NCBI GenBank assembly: GCA_905181875.1
Contig: CAJIZH010000004.1
Span: forward strand, 1 to 64,000
DNA length: 64,000 nucleotides
Source of the DNA: Flavobacteriales bacterium UBA6770
Lineage (GTDB): Bacteria > Bacteroidota > Bacteroidia > Flavobacteriales_G > Salibacteraceae
Reading direction: 5' to 3'
The first letter of the stretch is position 1, and the number at the start of each line of letters is the position of its first letter. Of the stretch, positions 46,574 through 56,525 are shown piece by piece. Made by a program: the position numbers and the translations under genes. The notes under the pieces were generated by a model. It had not been told where the DNA came from. It saw only the letters and a program-made list of their open reading frames with translations, and ran no database searches.

Positions 46574-48516
46574 ATGATTAAAATTACTCTACCAGATGGC
46601 TCTGTTCGTGAATTCGAACCAGGAGTTACACCATTCGCTGTAGCCAATAGTATTTCATCTGGCCTAGCACGAAATGTTTTATCCGCTTCTATAAACGGAA
46701 AAACGGTAGAGTCTGTTACCCCTATTCTTGAAGACGCTGAATTAGTGCTGCATACATGGGATAATGATGAAGGGAAAACTGCCTTCTGGCATTCTTCAGC
46801 GCATATATTGGCGCAAACACTAGAAGACTTATACCCTGGAATTAAACTTACGATTGGGCCTGCAATTGAAAATGGCTTCTATTATGATGTAGATACCTTG
46901 GACTACGTAATTTCAGAAAAAGATACTGCCGCAATTGAAAAACGCTTTTTGGATTTTGCTCGCGAAAAAGCACTATTCAAAATGAGAGCAGTTAGTAAAA
47001 AAGACGCTCTTGAATTATACAATAAGCAAGGAAACGAATTCAAAGTTGAATTAATTGCAAATCTTACCGATGGCGACATTACGTTCTGCGATCATTCCAA
47101 CTTTACCGATTTATGTCGTGGTGGACACATTCCCTAATACAGGATTTGTAAAAGCCATTAAAGATTTTAAGTATTGCTGGTGCTTATTGGAGAGGTGATG
47201 AAAACAAACCTCAGTTAACTCGTGTATATGGAATCTCCTTTCCAAAACAGAAAATGCTTGAAGAGCATTTACATATGTTGGAAGAAGCGAAAAAACGAGA
47301 TCATCGCAAAATCGGAAAAGAGTTAGAACTATTTATGTTCTCTGAGAAAGTTGGTCAAGGTTTGCCATTATGGTTGCCTAGAGGAGCTGAATTACGGTCT
47401 AGGCTAGAAGATTTCCTCAAAAAAGCACAAACTAAAAGTGGTTATCAACCAGTTATTACTCCGCATATTGGACATAAAGTCTTTATGAAACTAGCGGCCA
47501 TTATGAAAAATATGGAGCAGATTCATTTCAACCAATTCACACTCCCAAAGAGGATGAAGAATTTTTGCTAAAACCAATGAATTGCCCACACCACTGTGAA
47601 ATTTATAAATCCAAACCTAGATCATACAGAGACTTACCAGTTCGATATGCTGAATTTGGAACCGTATACCGCTACGAACAAAGTGGTGAATTACACGGCC
47701 TTGACTAGAGTACGAGGATTTACTCAAGATGACGCTCATCTTTTTGTAAGACCTGATCAATTAATTGAAGAGTTTCAAAAGGTAATTGATTTAGTAAGTT
47801 ATGTATTTACTTCTTTAGGCTTCGAGGATTATGAAGCTCAAATTTCTTTAAGAGATAAAGAGGATCATTCAAAATATATTGGTTCTGATGAAAATTGGGA
47901 AAAAGTCAGAAGAAGCAATTCTTAAGGCTGTAGAAGGAAAAAATTTAAAGACCAAAATCGCATATGGAGAAGCCGCATTTTACGGTCCTAAGCTCGATTT
48001 TATGGTAAAGGATGCCTTGGGTAGAAAGTGGCAATTGGGAACTATTCAGGTAGATTACAATTTACCAGAGCGTTTTGAACTAGAATATATGGGCAGCGAC
48101 AATCAAAAGCATCGTCCAATAATGATACACAGAGCGCCTTTCGGCTCAATGGAACGTTTATTGCAATCCTTACTGAACACTGTGCAGGGAAGTTTCCATT
48201 GTGGTTAAATCCTGATCAATTTGCGATTCTTACGATTTCAGACAAGTACAATGAGGTAGCGGAAAATATGCTACTTTTGCTCGCCCAAAAAGGGCTGCGC
48301 GGTTATGTAGATCATCGCTCAGAAAAAATTGGGAAAAAGATTAGAGATACAGAGCTTTCAAAAATTCCTTTCATGCTAATTATTGGCGAAAAGGAAGTCG
48401 AATCTGGACAAGTTTCAGTTCGTAAGCAAGGTGAAGGTGACCTAGGAACGTTTACTGTTGAAGCATTTGCTGAAATAGTAGACAAAGAGATTAAAGAGTT
48501 AGTTAAAGAGTTTTAA
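46574..48516 (+). CDS. thrS: Threonine-tRNA ligase (about six frameshifts)
   Basis: Essential class II synthetase. Pieces in order: a TGS domain ([16 protein letters not shown]), the editing domain with [11 protein letters not shown], then the catalytic core. The core has [10 protein letters not shown] (zinc Cys), [12 protein letters not shown] (motif 2), [13 protein letters not shown] and [12 protein letters not shown], followed by the anticodon-binding domain to 48516. The frame jumps near 47130, 47165, 47480, 47700, 47895 and 48165. No residues are lost, so the intact protein is about 645 residues, normal length. The breaks must be sequence errors if this is the only thrS. Confidence 0.93.
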
Positions 48517-48525
48517 TAAATTAAT

Positions 48526-48532
48526 AAGGAGG
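48526..48532 (+). promoter_or_regulatory. infC: Strong ribosome binding site of infC
   Basis: AAGGAGG, 8 nt before the AUA start at 48541. A full Shine-Dalgarno match is unusual in this window and supports the non-ATG start. Confidence 0.75.
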
Positions 48533-48540
48533 AATAAGCC

Positions 48541-49095
48541 ATAGCTAGAAGATTCAGATCCCCGCAGCCAAAGAACACAGATCCGGTTTTTAGAATAAAC
48601 GGAAAAATCTTTGCAGATTCAGTTCGACTGGTCACAGATGACGAGGGTGCTGAGGTATTGGCTATAGCCGATGCTTTAGCGAAAGCAGATGACGCAGGTT
48701 TAGATTTGGTAGAAATTTCGCCAAATGCTAAACCTCCAGTAGTCAAAGTATTAGACTACAAGAAATTCATCTATGAGCAAAAGAAGAAGAAAAAAGAAAT
48801 GCAATCAAAAGCGACGAAAGTTGTTGTGAAAGAAATCCGCTTTGGACCTAACACTGATGAGCATGACTTTAACTTCAAATTGAATCACGCCAGAAAATTC
48901 CTAGAAGAAGGAGCAAAGCTGAAGTCATTTGTATTCTTTAAAGGACGAACAATCGTTGTTTAAAGAAAGAGGTGAAATCTTACTTTTGAAACTTGCTCAA
49001 GAATTGGCAGACATAGGAGACGTTGAGCTCACTGCCGAAAATGGAAGGAAAGACGTATGATTATGTTTCTTGCTCCCAAAGAAGAACAGAAATAA
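48541..49095 (+). CDS. infC: Translation initiation factor IF-3 (AUA start; frameshifted)
   Basis: The protein begins [20 protein letters not shown] at ATA 48541, straight after an in-frame TAA at 48535 and a perfect SD, so a near-cognate start is the only good choice. The N-terminal domain ([17 protein letters not shown]) and C-terminal domain ([27 protein letters not shown]) are both present. Frameshifts lie near 48958 and 49033-49055; beyond them the frame reads [12 protein letters not shown] and ends at 49095. Non-AUG starts on infC are the basis of its autoregulation in enteric bacteria. Confidence 0.88.
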
Positions 49096-49136
49096 TGGTC
49101 CCGATATATTGTTTACGATCAGTAATAAGCAGAAAA

Positions 49137-49335
49137 ATGCCTAAGATGAAAACAAAATCCAGTGCCAAAAAGCGATTTAAGCTTACCGGTTCTGGTAAAA
49201 TCAAAAGGAAACATGCTTTTAAAAGCCACATCCTGACAAAAAAAGAAACTAAACAGAAACGTAACCTTACGAAGATCTGGATTGGTTCACAAAGCGGACG
49301 AGCGCAACATATTGCAGCAACTCAATCTTAAGTAA
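49137..49335 (+). CDS. rpmI: Ribosomal protein bL35 (frameshift near the 3' end)
   Basis: Starts [20 protein letters not shown], the family signature, then [13 protein letters not shown] one-base break near 49275 sends the annotated frame to a wrong C-terminus. The corrected frame reads [19 protein letters not shown] and stops at 49335, giving the normal 65 residues. It lies between infC and rplT as in most bacteria. Confidence 0.9.
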
Positions 49336-49428
49336 TCAGATTAATTTTTGGTTTATTGTTTTAACCCGAGTTCTAGTAATTAAGCAGTTTGAAAAAGCAA
49401 CTCACTATCACTCAAAAAAATGTAAATT

Positions 49429-49773
49429 ATGCCTAGATCAGTAAATACAGTGGCATCACGCGCAAGACGCAAGAAAGTGATGAAACTAGCCAAAGGATAC
49501 TTTGGTAGAAGAAAAAATGTTTGGACAGTAGCAAAGAACGCCATTGAAAAAGGGTTAGTATATGCTTTCAGAGACAGACGTCAGAATAAACGTAATTTCA
49601 GATCTCTTTGGATCACGCGTATCAACGCAGGAGCTAGAGTGAACGGAATGTCTTATTCTCAGTTTATGGGTAAAGTAAACAGCGCTAATATCGATTTGAA
49701 CCGTAAGGTTTTAGCCGATTTGGCAATGAATCATCCAGAGGCTTTTAAAGCTGTGGTTGACAAAGTGAAATAG
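49429..49773 (+). CDS. rplT: Ribosomal protein bL20
   Basis: 114 residues, intact. [20 protein letters not shown] and the RNA-binding YSQFMGKV region are typical. It binds 23S rRNA early in 50S assembly. In several bacteria it also represses its own operon; no L20-binding leader is evident here. Confidence 0.96.
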   Translation: MPRSVNTVASRARRKKVMKLAKGYFGRRKNVWTVAKNAIEKGLVYAFRDRRQNKRNFRSLWITRINAGARVNGMSYSQFMGKVNSANIDLNRKVLADLAMNHPEAFKAVVDKVK

Positions 49774-49814
49774 ATTAATCGAAATCACATATTAAAATAA
49801 AGGGAATTATTTAA

Positions 49815-49839
49815 GGTCGCCAATTGGCGACCTTTTTTT
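49815..49839 (+). terminator. Terminator of the thrS-infC-rpmI-rplT operon
   Basis: Perfect stem GGTCGCC-AATT-GGCGACC followed by seven T residues, 41 bp after the rplT stop. Confidence 0.93.
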
Positions 49840-49862
49840 ATGCCTTATTTTGAATTTCCTAA

Positions 49863-49888
49863 GTCAGCTGAATTTAGTTCAGCATTTC
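49863..49888. repeat. Intergenic repeat, CATGCTGAA...TTCAGCAT type, copy 2
   Basis: GTCAGCTGAATTTAGTTCAG then CATTTC; near-identical to 35156-35183. Located between the rplT terminator and the convergent GT39 gene. Confidence 0.5.
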
Positions 49889-49969
49889 TTTATTATAAAG
49901 TTAATGGGAATCTAAAACTTAAATGAAGTTAGGACTAGGGGAGCATTCAGAATCTTTAAAATTCCAACA

Positions 49970-51763
49970 TTACTTTTTTTCAAACACTTTCACAGCACCA
50001 AAATCAGCTACTAGTTTAAACTGTTCGTACTTATCTTCAAGCAACTTGTGATAAAGGGTGTTCCTTTCCAAAAATATTTCACGCCCATGAAGATATGTTT
50101 CGACATCACTAGCTTTTAAGAACCACTGAAAGGTGTGGTAATTAATAATTAAATAATCAGGATTATCGTTTCGAATAATCTCATTAGAAAGCCCCCAGTA
50201 GTGTCGGAAACCTAAATTCTCATTCTTTGGTATGTAAGTGTATTTGTCAGAGGAAATGAAGACTTTTTTATTCACGTTTTCAGAGAGCCAAATACCTGCT
50301 TTGAGTTCTGGCGAATTTTCAAATTTTGCAACGCGATTGTTGGAATATTCGACTGCCTTCCAGCTTGAGAAAATAAGGAGAACCCCAAGCACTATAACAC
50401 CTGAATATCTAATATTCAAATATTGTTTTAGCCACCGATTATTAACCTTATCAATAAACAGCGACAACCCAAATGCCGCATAAATAAAACAGAATGGCAG
50501 AATGGGAATTAGGTAATGAGCAAAATGCGACTTCACACGGAAAACAATTACAAAACAAAAAACCAGTATCCATAAAAATGGAATCGCTAATATCAGGTTA
50601 ACCTGTTTCTTATCTGATCGAATCAATTGATAAAGAATTACCAAAATACCAATAAGCGCAATACTACTCCAGACCAGCGTAACCACATGTGGTTGAATAA
50701 TTATCTCTAACCAACCCCATAACCCCGTTTCATCTCTAAACCAATGGCCGTCTTTATGCACACTTGCAACAGCCACAATTCCATTTAGAAAATTGAATCC
50801 TCTTATTCCTTGAGCAGAGCCAGCAGAAAATGCCAACACAAATATTCCAGATGAGGCCATGCTTACTATTGCACCCCATTTAATATTCTCAATTCGGACA
50901 ATATATTTCTGGTAAAAAAAGGTGGATAACCCAAAAAAGAACAGGACTATAGCGATAACCCTAACCCCAGAAATAGTAGTTAAAATAGAACTTGAAATTT
51001 CATTATTTGGGGTAAGATAAGATGCGTAGAATTCTGGATTTGCCAAGAAAGCTGCAAAAACTGAAAGAGGTATTAAAAGTATAGAAGATGTTTTCGCAGA
51101 TTGTTGTTTAAAAAAAATAGGCCTCTTAAAAAAGAAAAAGAACCACAAAATTGGTAATAATGCTACGCCTACATATTTAGTTGAAAAAGCAAAACCAGCA
51201 AAAAGGCTCGATAACACAATCGATTTTACGGAAGGTAGTTTTACATAATCTGCGATATAGAATAAACTCAACGCCACAAAAAACACTTGAGCCACATCGG
51301 GATGAAGCATTGTACCATAGTTTATGAGCGTAGCACTTGAAAACAAAACCAAAACAAACACCAATTCTTTTGCCGATTCCATATGCTTTTTGGCAAACTG
51401 CCTTAACACCACAGCGGTTCCAACAAGAAAAAGGCAAGACAAAAAGCGCATTATTACAACTCCGACTTGCTCCGTTATCGGGGTAAATACTCCTACTATA
51501 TTAAAGAAAATAAGACCGACATTGTAGTACAACAGACCGTATTCGTAATGACCAATTTCGAATGTGCCATTGTTATACGCATTGAGTAAAGAGATTAAAA
51601 AATCTACCTCATCAGTATTGAATGCATCAACAATTCGGATATCGCCAGAAGCGCTAAAGATTATTGGCCAATAGACAAAAGCAATTGCAAACAGAACTAT
51701 TCCTGTCAGATAAAATCTATTGCTATTTTTTTGAAGGTATTGCAATTTAAATAGAAAGTTCAA
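49970..51763 (-). CDS. GT39-family membrane glycosyltransferase (ArnT/PMT-like)
   Basis: 597 residues with about eleven to twelve membrane helices. The first periplasmic loop carries an acidic motif, AFNTDEVDFL, equivalent to the DE catalytic pair of GT-C enzymes. The C-terminal soluble part (from about residue 480) includes FISSDKYTYIPKN. It transfers a sugar from polyprenyl phosphate to an acceptor outside the membrane. The acceptor, lipid A, glycan or protein, is unknown. It follows the TPR lipoprotein gene by 25 bp. Confidence 0.75.
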   Translation of the reverse strand: MNFLFKLQYLQKNSNRFYLTGIVLFAIAFVYWPIIFSASGDIRIVDAFNTDEVDFLISLLNAYNNGTFEIGHYEYGLLYYNVGLIFFNIVGVFTPITEQVGVVIMRFLSCLFLVGTAVVLRQFAKKHMESAKELVFVLVLFSSATLINYGTMLHPDVAQVFFVALSLFYIADYVKLPSVKSIVLSSLFAGFAFSTKYVGVALLPILWFFFFFKRPIFFKQQSAKTSSILLIPLSVFAAFLANPEFYASYLTPNNEISSSILTTISGVRVIAIVLFFFGLSTFFYQKYIVRIENIKWGAIVSMASSGIFVLAFSAGSAQGIRGFNFLNGIVAVASVHKDGHWFRDETGLWGWLEIIIQPHVVTLVWSSIALIGILVILYQLIRSDKKQVNLILAIPFLWILVFCFVIVFRVKSHFAHYLIPILPFCFIYAAFGLSLFIDKVNNRWLKQYLNIRYSGVIVLGVLLIFSSWKAVEYSNNRVAKFENSPELKAGIWLSENVNKKVFISSDKYTYIPKNENLGFRHYWGLSNEIIRNDNPDYLIINYHTFQWFLKASDVETYLHGREIFLERNTLYHKLLEDKYEQFKLVADFGAVKVFEKK

Positions 51764-51788
51764 AGATAATCGGTTGATCCAAAAAGTA

Positions 51789-52787
51789 CTACTCTACTCT
51801 GCTCAAACCCTTTGCCGCTAATAAATGCGTTGGGACATTTTCTAAAACCGTCTTGTAGGTTTTTTTCGCCTGCTGTATTTCATTCTTCAATTCCTGACAA
51901 TAGCCAATCATGTAAAGTGCGTCAAAGTAAGTTCCATCTAAACTGTAAGCTTTATTGAATAACACAGTAGCAGTATCAACCTCTTGCAGTTGAATCAACT
52001 TTACGTATCCCATATTGTAATATGCCTCAGGATATTTATCATTTATTTCCAATATCGCTTTATAGTCATTTAAAGCTAAATCTGAACGGCCTATATTCTG
52101 AAAATGAAGCCCTTTTCCATAATAAGCTTCTATGCTCTTTGGTTTTATTCTCAATGCATTTTGGTAATAAGAAGGCGCTAAATCGTGTTTTTCTATTGCA
52201 TACAAGTTTGCCAATTGCATATAGGCCTCATAATGATTAATATCTTGCTCAACCGCGGTTTGAAAACTAGTTACAGCCTTTACCGTGTCTCGACCATACT
52301 TATGCGCCATTCCCTTTAAATAATAGGCTTGCGCACTATAAACGTCAAAGTTAAGAGCCGCATTCGCCCAATTTAGGCATTGTTGTAAATCACCAGTGAA
52401 TAAATAAATTTCACTTTTCCTTAGCATCAAAGGAACCGACCCTGGCACTATAAATATGGCATTGTCTAAAACGTCTTTCGATTCTTTAAAACGCTCTAAA
52501 TCGAATAGCAAATTTGCCTTTCGTATATACCATTGGTCATTTAAAGAGTCTACTTCAATGGCGCGATTTAAATCTCCGATAGCAGATTCAAAATCTTTAT
52601 CGTTTTCTCTGAGTGTCGCTCTATAATTATAAAGAAGGGCATTATCTGGCTTAGCCTTAATGAGTGAATTTATACTATCGAAAGCTGATTCGTATTCAAT
52701 TGATACTTGTTTCTCAGCAACTGTTTTAGGGGTTTCATTCTTACACGAAACCAATCCAATCAATAATAAAAGCGGCAAATATTTCAT
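51789..52787 (-). CDS. TPR-repeat lipoprotein
   Basis: 332 residues. Signal peptide with lipobox LVSCKN (Cys at about residue 16), then seven to eight TPR units, for example DFESAIGDLNRAIEVDSLND and YYNMGYVKLIQLQEV. A periplasmic scaffold, probably outer-membrane anchored. No partner is obvious; the co-directional GT39 gene lies 25 bp away. Confidence 0.8.
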   Translation of the reverse strand: MKYLPLLLLIGLVSCKNETPKTVAEKQVSIEYESAFDSINSLIKAKPDNALLYNYRATLRENDKDFESAIGDLNRAIEVDSLNDQWYIRKANLLFDLERFKESKDVLDNAIFIVPGSVPLMLRKSEIYLFTGDLQQCLNWANAALNFDVYSAQAYYLKGMAHKYGRDTVKAVTSFQTAVEQDINHYEAYMQLANLYAIEKHDLAPSYYQNALRIKPKSIEAYYGKGLHFQNIGRSDLALNDYKAILEINDKYPEAYYNMGYVKLIQLQEVDTATVLFNKAYSLDGTYFDALYMIGYCQELKNEIQQAKKTYKTVLENVPTHLLAAKGLSRVE

Positions 52788-52802
52788 AAAGTCAAAATAA
52801 AA

Positions 52803-52841
52803 AATCCCTTTGGAATTGGAATTAACCTATCCAAAGGGATT
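52803..52841 (-). terminator. Terminator of recA
   Basis: AATCCCTTTGGA with TCCAAAGGGATT, a perfect 12-bp stem with a 15-nt loop. It lies 39 bp past the recA stop, ahead of an A/T run. Confidence 0.85.
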
Positions 52842-52879
52842 ACAAATTTATAAGGCTTAACCTAAAAAGCACCGTTGAA

Positions 52880-53872
52880 TTATGCAGCGGCCATTTTCTC
52901 TTTTAAGTGTGCTTCTATTTCATCAGATAATTCGGGGTTATCTCCAATCAATTCCTTAACGGCATCTCTTCCTTGACCTAATTTGGTCTCGCCATAACTA
53001 AACCATGAACCTGATTTTTTAACCACATCATGTTCTACAGCTAAATCCAATAATTCTCCGGTTCTAGATATTCCAGCTCCATACATGATATCAAATTCTG
53101 CTTTTCGAAAAGGTGGTGCAACTTTATTCTTCACCACTTTTACTCTTGTTCGGTTTCCAATTACCTCATCACCCGACTTTATTTGAGTAGATCTACGAAT
53201 ATCCAAACGGATGGAGGCGTAGAATTTAAGTGCATTTCCACCAGTTGTAGTTTCCGGGTTACCGAACATAACGCCAATTTTTTCTCTTAACTGATTAATG
53301 AACATGCAACAGCAATTCGTTTTATGAATAGTTCCAGTAAGTTTTCTTAATGCTTGAGACATCAAACGAGCATGTAATCCCATCATAGAATCACCCATTT
53401 CACCTTCAATCTCAGCTCTTGGAGTAAGCGCAGCAACCGAATCGATAACTAACAAATCAATAGCTCCAGAACGAATAAGGTTTTCTGCAATTTCTAATCC
53501 TTGCTCACCATTATCTGGTTGAGATATCAAAAGATTAGCAGTGTCTACTCCTAATGATTCAGCATAAAAACGGTCGAATGCATGCTCAGCATCAATAATT
53601 GCAGCTACGCCGCCTTGCTTCTGAACCTCTGCAATAGCATGGATAGCCAATGTTGTTTTACCAGAAGATTCAGGACCATAGATTTCAACGATTCTGCCTT
53701 TTGGATAACCATTTATTCCTAATGCCGCATCTAATGTTATAGATCCTGTAGGAATTACATCTATTTCTTCTATTGCTCCATCTCCCAATTTCATTACGGC
53801 ACCTTTACCGTACATTTTATCGAGCTTATCTAGCGTTAACTTAAGTGCTTTTTCTTTTGCGTCTGTTGACAT
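52880..53872 (-). CDS. recA: Recombinase RecA
   Basis: 330 residues, intact. Walker A is GPESSGKT at residues 66-73, Walker [11 protein letters not shown], and the L2-loop signature [16 protein letters not shown]. It drives homologous recombination and the SOS response. No LexA-like box was identified upstream. A short acidic C-terminus ([13 protein letters not shown]) is as usual. Confidence 0.98.
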   Translation of the reverse strand: MSTDAKEKALKLTLDKLDKMYGKGAVMKLGDGAIEEIDVIPTGSITLDAALGINGYPKGRIVEIYGPESSGKTTLAIHAIAEVQKQGGVAAIIDAEHAFDRFYAESLGVDTANLLISQPDNGEQGLEIAENLIRSGAIDLLVIDSVAALTPRAEIEGEMGDSMMGLHARLMSQALRKLTGTIHKTNCCCMFINQLREKIGVMFGNPETTTGGNALKFYASIRLDIRRSTQIKSGDEVIGNRTRVKVVKNKVAPPFRKAEFDIMYGAGISRTGELLDLAVEHDVVKKSGSWFSYGETKLGQGRDAVKELIGDNPELSDEIEAHLKEKMAAA

Positions 53873-54012
53873 AATCTGTTCTTTTTTAAATATTGAAAGG
53901 CAAATAAACGGAGGCAGACCGTAACCTTTTTACGTTGTGAAATTAAATATTTCAGATGCTCTAAATAAGTGAAATAACGATTATTTATACATTAAATTTA
54001 GAAGTGGACGAA

Positions 54013-55188
54013 TCAATAAAAAACAAACTCTACACGCCTGTTTTTCTCTCGCCCTTGGTCAGTATCATTACTAGAAATAGGGGCCGCGCTTCCAAAGCCC
54101 TTTGCTGATAATCGCTGATTATCAATGCCATGCGTTTCTAGCCACTTCATTACATAATCAGACCTATTCATTGATAAGTTCTGATTGTAGCTGTCCTCAC
54201 CAACATTATCTGTATGACCTTCCACTTTCAATTTGAGTTTTTCATTTTGAGTCATTAGTGTAGTTATCTGAATCAACTTGTTCAAATCTTCAGGATCTGA
54301 AGTTTCAGATTTATCCGTTTCAAAATTTAGGTGTAATTCTAATACAATGGAATCGCCTCGAACGGTAACCTTTTCCTCACTAAATAATTCTTCGATTTCT
54401 ACCTTAATTGCATTCCCTGCTTCTTTTTCCTCGGCGTGAAACGAATTACTTTTAAGAAAAACAGCTGAATCATAAATTCCATCGCCAGCATCGGCAATTG
54501 CAATTTTTAAATGATAGGCAACATTCGGTTTTACATCTGCCGATGCAGTTAACCAATGAGTTAATCCATCAAATTGAAAATTAAAGGCATACTCATTAAC
54601 CTCGTGATTACCTTCAATAATCTTAGAGCTATTCAAGTTCCATAATTCATTTTTAATGAAATACTCCGCATTTTTTTTGTGATTTATATTATCGACAGAT
54701 ATGGCATCTTGAGTATTGGGAACTAACGCAAGATTAATTGTATTACGTGTATTTAGTTCCGTTAAAAAGAAACCAAAAACATCGTTTACTCCTTTATTGA
54801 TAAACTCTAAATACTCTTCCGACGCAAAAACAAATTCAAACTCAATACGATTGTATTTCGGAACAAAATCAAATTCCAATACGCAAGCGTCCATGGTTAC
54901 GTTATTTGCCAATCGTACCAATTGACGATCACCAGGCTGATGCAAATACTCACCTACTCCACCAGCGTTATTTGGACCAGCTGCAGCTTTTGCAAATCCT
55001 GTAGAAAGAATAATCCCTGTATTAATGTCTATATGCTCAGCTTCAGTTTTAAATTTCCCGATAGCATAAGGTGCGCCTTTGTATTTTATATTGATAATTT
55101 TAAGGCCCGAGTTTGGTCCAATAAGTTCCCTCCAAACCAAAGCCGATGGACTAATTCCAGTAGTAACCTCCAATTGAGCAATGCTCAA
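54013..55188 (-). CDS. Choice-of-anchor L / OmpA-domain protein, N-terminus apparently missing
   Basis: 391 residues from TTG 55188. Residues about 5-240 are a choice-of-anchor L domain (INTGIILSTGFAKAAAGPNN, FDFVPKYNRIEFEFVFASEEY). The C-terminal 110 residues are an OmpA peptidoglycan-binding domain (VEGHTDNVGEDSYNQNLSMNRSDYV, KNRRVEFVF). The reading frame opens with LLSIAQLEVTTG, which looks like the last residues of a signal peptide before an AQ cleavage site. No signal peptide precedes it: the bcp terminator lies only 20-40 bp upstream. Outer-membrane, cell-wall linked. Confidence 0.7.
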   Translation of the reverse strand: MSIAQLEVTTGISPSALVWRELIGPNSGLKIINIKYKGAPYAIGKFKTEAEHIDINTGIILSTGFAKAAAGPNNAGGVGEYLHQPGDRQLVRLANNVTMDACVLEFDFVPKYNRIEFEFVFASEEYLEFINKGVNDVFGFFLTELNTRNTINLALVPNTQDAISVDNINHKKNAEYFIKNELWNLNSSKIIEGNHEVNEYAFNFQFDGLTHWLTASADVKPNVAYHLKIAIADAGDGIYDSAVFLKSNSFHAEEKEAGNAIKVEIEELFSEEKVTVRGDSIVLELHLNFETDKSETSDPEDLNKLIQITTLMTQNEKLKLKVEGHTDNVGEDSYNQNLSMNRSDYVMKWLETHGIDNQRLSAKGFGSAAPISSNDTDQGREKNRRVEFVFY

Positions 55189-55208
55189 TAACCGGAATTA
55201 CAAGACAT

Positions 55209-55236
55209 AAAAAAAGGGGTACAATTCGCACCCCTC
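55209..55236 (-). terminator. Terminator of bcp
   Basis: Minus-strand stem GGGGTGCG-AATT-GTACCCC type (GGGGT/ACCCC core) followed by seven T residues, 22 bp after the bcp stop. It lies 20 bp from the first codon of the next gene. Confidence 0.85.
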
Positions 55237-55258
55237 AAATATAAACGTCTATTTGAAC

Positions 55259-55711
55259 TTAACCCAATATCTGCTCAGCATGTTCTTTAGTTTTTACTTT
55301 TCCAATTACTTCGATAATTATTCCGTTTTCATCAATAACAAAAGTGGTTCGATGAATTCCGTCGTATTCTTTACCCATAAATTTCTTGAGACCCCATACC
55401 CCGTAAGCGTTTAGAACCGTATGATCTTCATCCGCCAACAATGAAAATGGCAGGTCATACTTCTCTATAAACTTTATGTGTCGTTTTGTTGAGTCTGCAC
55501 TTACACCTAATACTTCATAACCTTGTTTTAACAACGTATCGTAGTTGTCTCTTAAGTTACAAGATTGAGTTGTGCAACCAGGCGTCATATCTTTAGGATA
55601 GAAATACAAAACGAGTTTTTTACCTTTAAAATCGTTTAAAGATATCGTTTCATCTTTTTCGTTTAATCCAGAAAAATCTGGCGCTTTATCTCCTGCTTTT
55701 AATGTTGTCAT
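55259..55711 (-). CDS. bcp: Peroxiredoxin, thioredoxin-dependent thiol peroxidase
   Basis: 150 residues. Peroxidatic Cys46 and resolving Cys51 lie in TPGCTTQSC, with the conserved YPKDMTPG loop before them. It reduces peroxides in the cytoplasm using thioredoxin. Gene intact and monocistronic. Confidence 0.95.
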   Translation of the reverse strand: MTTLKAGDKAPDFSGLNEKDETISLNDFKGKKLVLYFYPKDMTPGCTTQSCNLRDNYDTLLKQGYEVLGVSADSTKRHIKFIEKYDLPFSLLADEDHTVLNAYGVWGLKKFMGKEYDGIHRTTFVIDENGIIIEVIGKVKTKEHAEQILG

Positions 55712-55832
55712 TGTGTTGTGTTTTTAAGTGAAACAATTAAAGTGATTTGGTGTTCACTTTATCCAGGTTTCGAATAGAAGTTTCTCAAACCTGCTTCATT
55801 AATATGTTAAAATTTAATCTATTTATGTTATA

Positions 55833-55858
55833 GATTCCCGCCTTCGCGGGAATGACGG
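55833..55858. repeat. Intergenic palindromic repeat, copy 2 (GATTCCCGCC...GCGGGAATGACGG)
   Basis: A good palindrome: ATTCCCGC with GCGGGAAT. Its reverse complement matches 11547-11572. The following bases (55880-55930) contain a second C/G-rich motif, CGCGTTACTCTGCGTCTC. Confidence 0.6.
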
Positions 55859-55931
55859 TATAGAGATTATTTCATAAAACTTCGCGTTACTCTGCGTCTC
55901 CTCTTGCGTTACAACAGCCGCGGGCTATCGC

Positions 55932-56522
55932 TTACTTACTTTTCTTCCATGTTTCAAACAATTCCTCTTGCTTTGGTCTAAATGCCGGTATTCGAGTTAG
56001 AGGTTCACATTCCTTCAAGGTATCCATACAATCTTTCGGAAGTTTCTGATACAACTCTGTGCCTTTGGTCTTCCATCCTATCATTTCATCTGAAACGTCT
56101 TTTACCACTTTAGCAGGATTACCAACTGCAACTTTTCTATTCGGGATTTTCGTTTCACCAGGCACAAAACAGAGTGCTCCAATCACGCATTCATCACCAA
56201 TTACACAATTGTCCATAACCACAGCATTCATCCCTACCAGTGTATTTTCTCCAATAGTTCCTCCATGAATAATTGCTCCGTGACCAATATGTGCAGCTTT
56301 TTTTAAGCGAGTCGTTGTTCCAGGAAACATATGAATAACACAGTTTTCTTGAACGTTACATCCATCTTCTATTATTATCTCGCCCCAATCACCTCTTATG
56401 GCGGCTCCAGGACCCACATAAACATTTTTACCAATAATCACATTTCCAGTAACATTAGCTTGCGGGTGCACAAAAGAACTTGGGTGAATAACCGGTTTGT
56501 ATCCGTTGAATTCGTAGATCAT
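55932..56522 (-). CDS. paaY: Hexapeptide-repeat protein, PaaY-like
   Basis: 196 residues of left-handed beta-helix (repeats of I-G-x-x-V type, GKNVYVGPGAAIRGDWGEI). Histidines of the gamma-carbonic-anhydrase metal site are present in VIHMFPG and HIGHGAIIHG. PaaY of phenylacetate clusters is a thioesterase-related member that protects the pathway. It follows the thiolase by 3 bp. A gamma-carbonic anhydrase is the alternative; context favours PaaY. Confidence 0.82.
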   Translation of the reverse strand: MIYEFNGYKPVIHPSSFVHPQANVTGNVIIGKNVYVGPGAAIRGDWGEIIIEDGCNVQENCVIHMFPGTTTRLKKAAHIGHGAIIHGGTIGENTLVGMNAVVMDNCVIGDECVIGALCFVPGETKIPNRKVAVGNPAKVVKDVSDEMIGWKTKGTELYQKLPKDCMDTLKECEPLTRIPAFRPKQEELFETWKKSK

Positions 56523-56525
56523 AAT

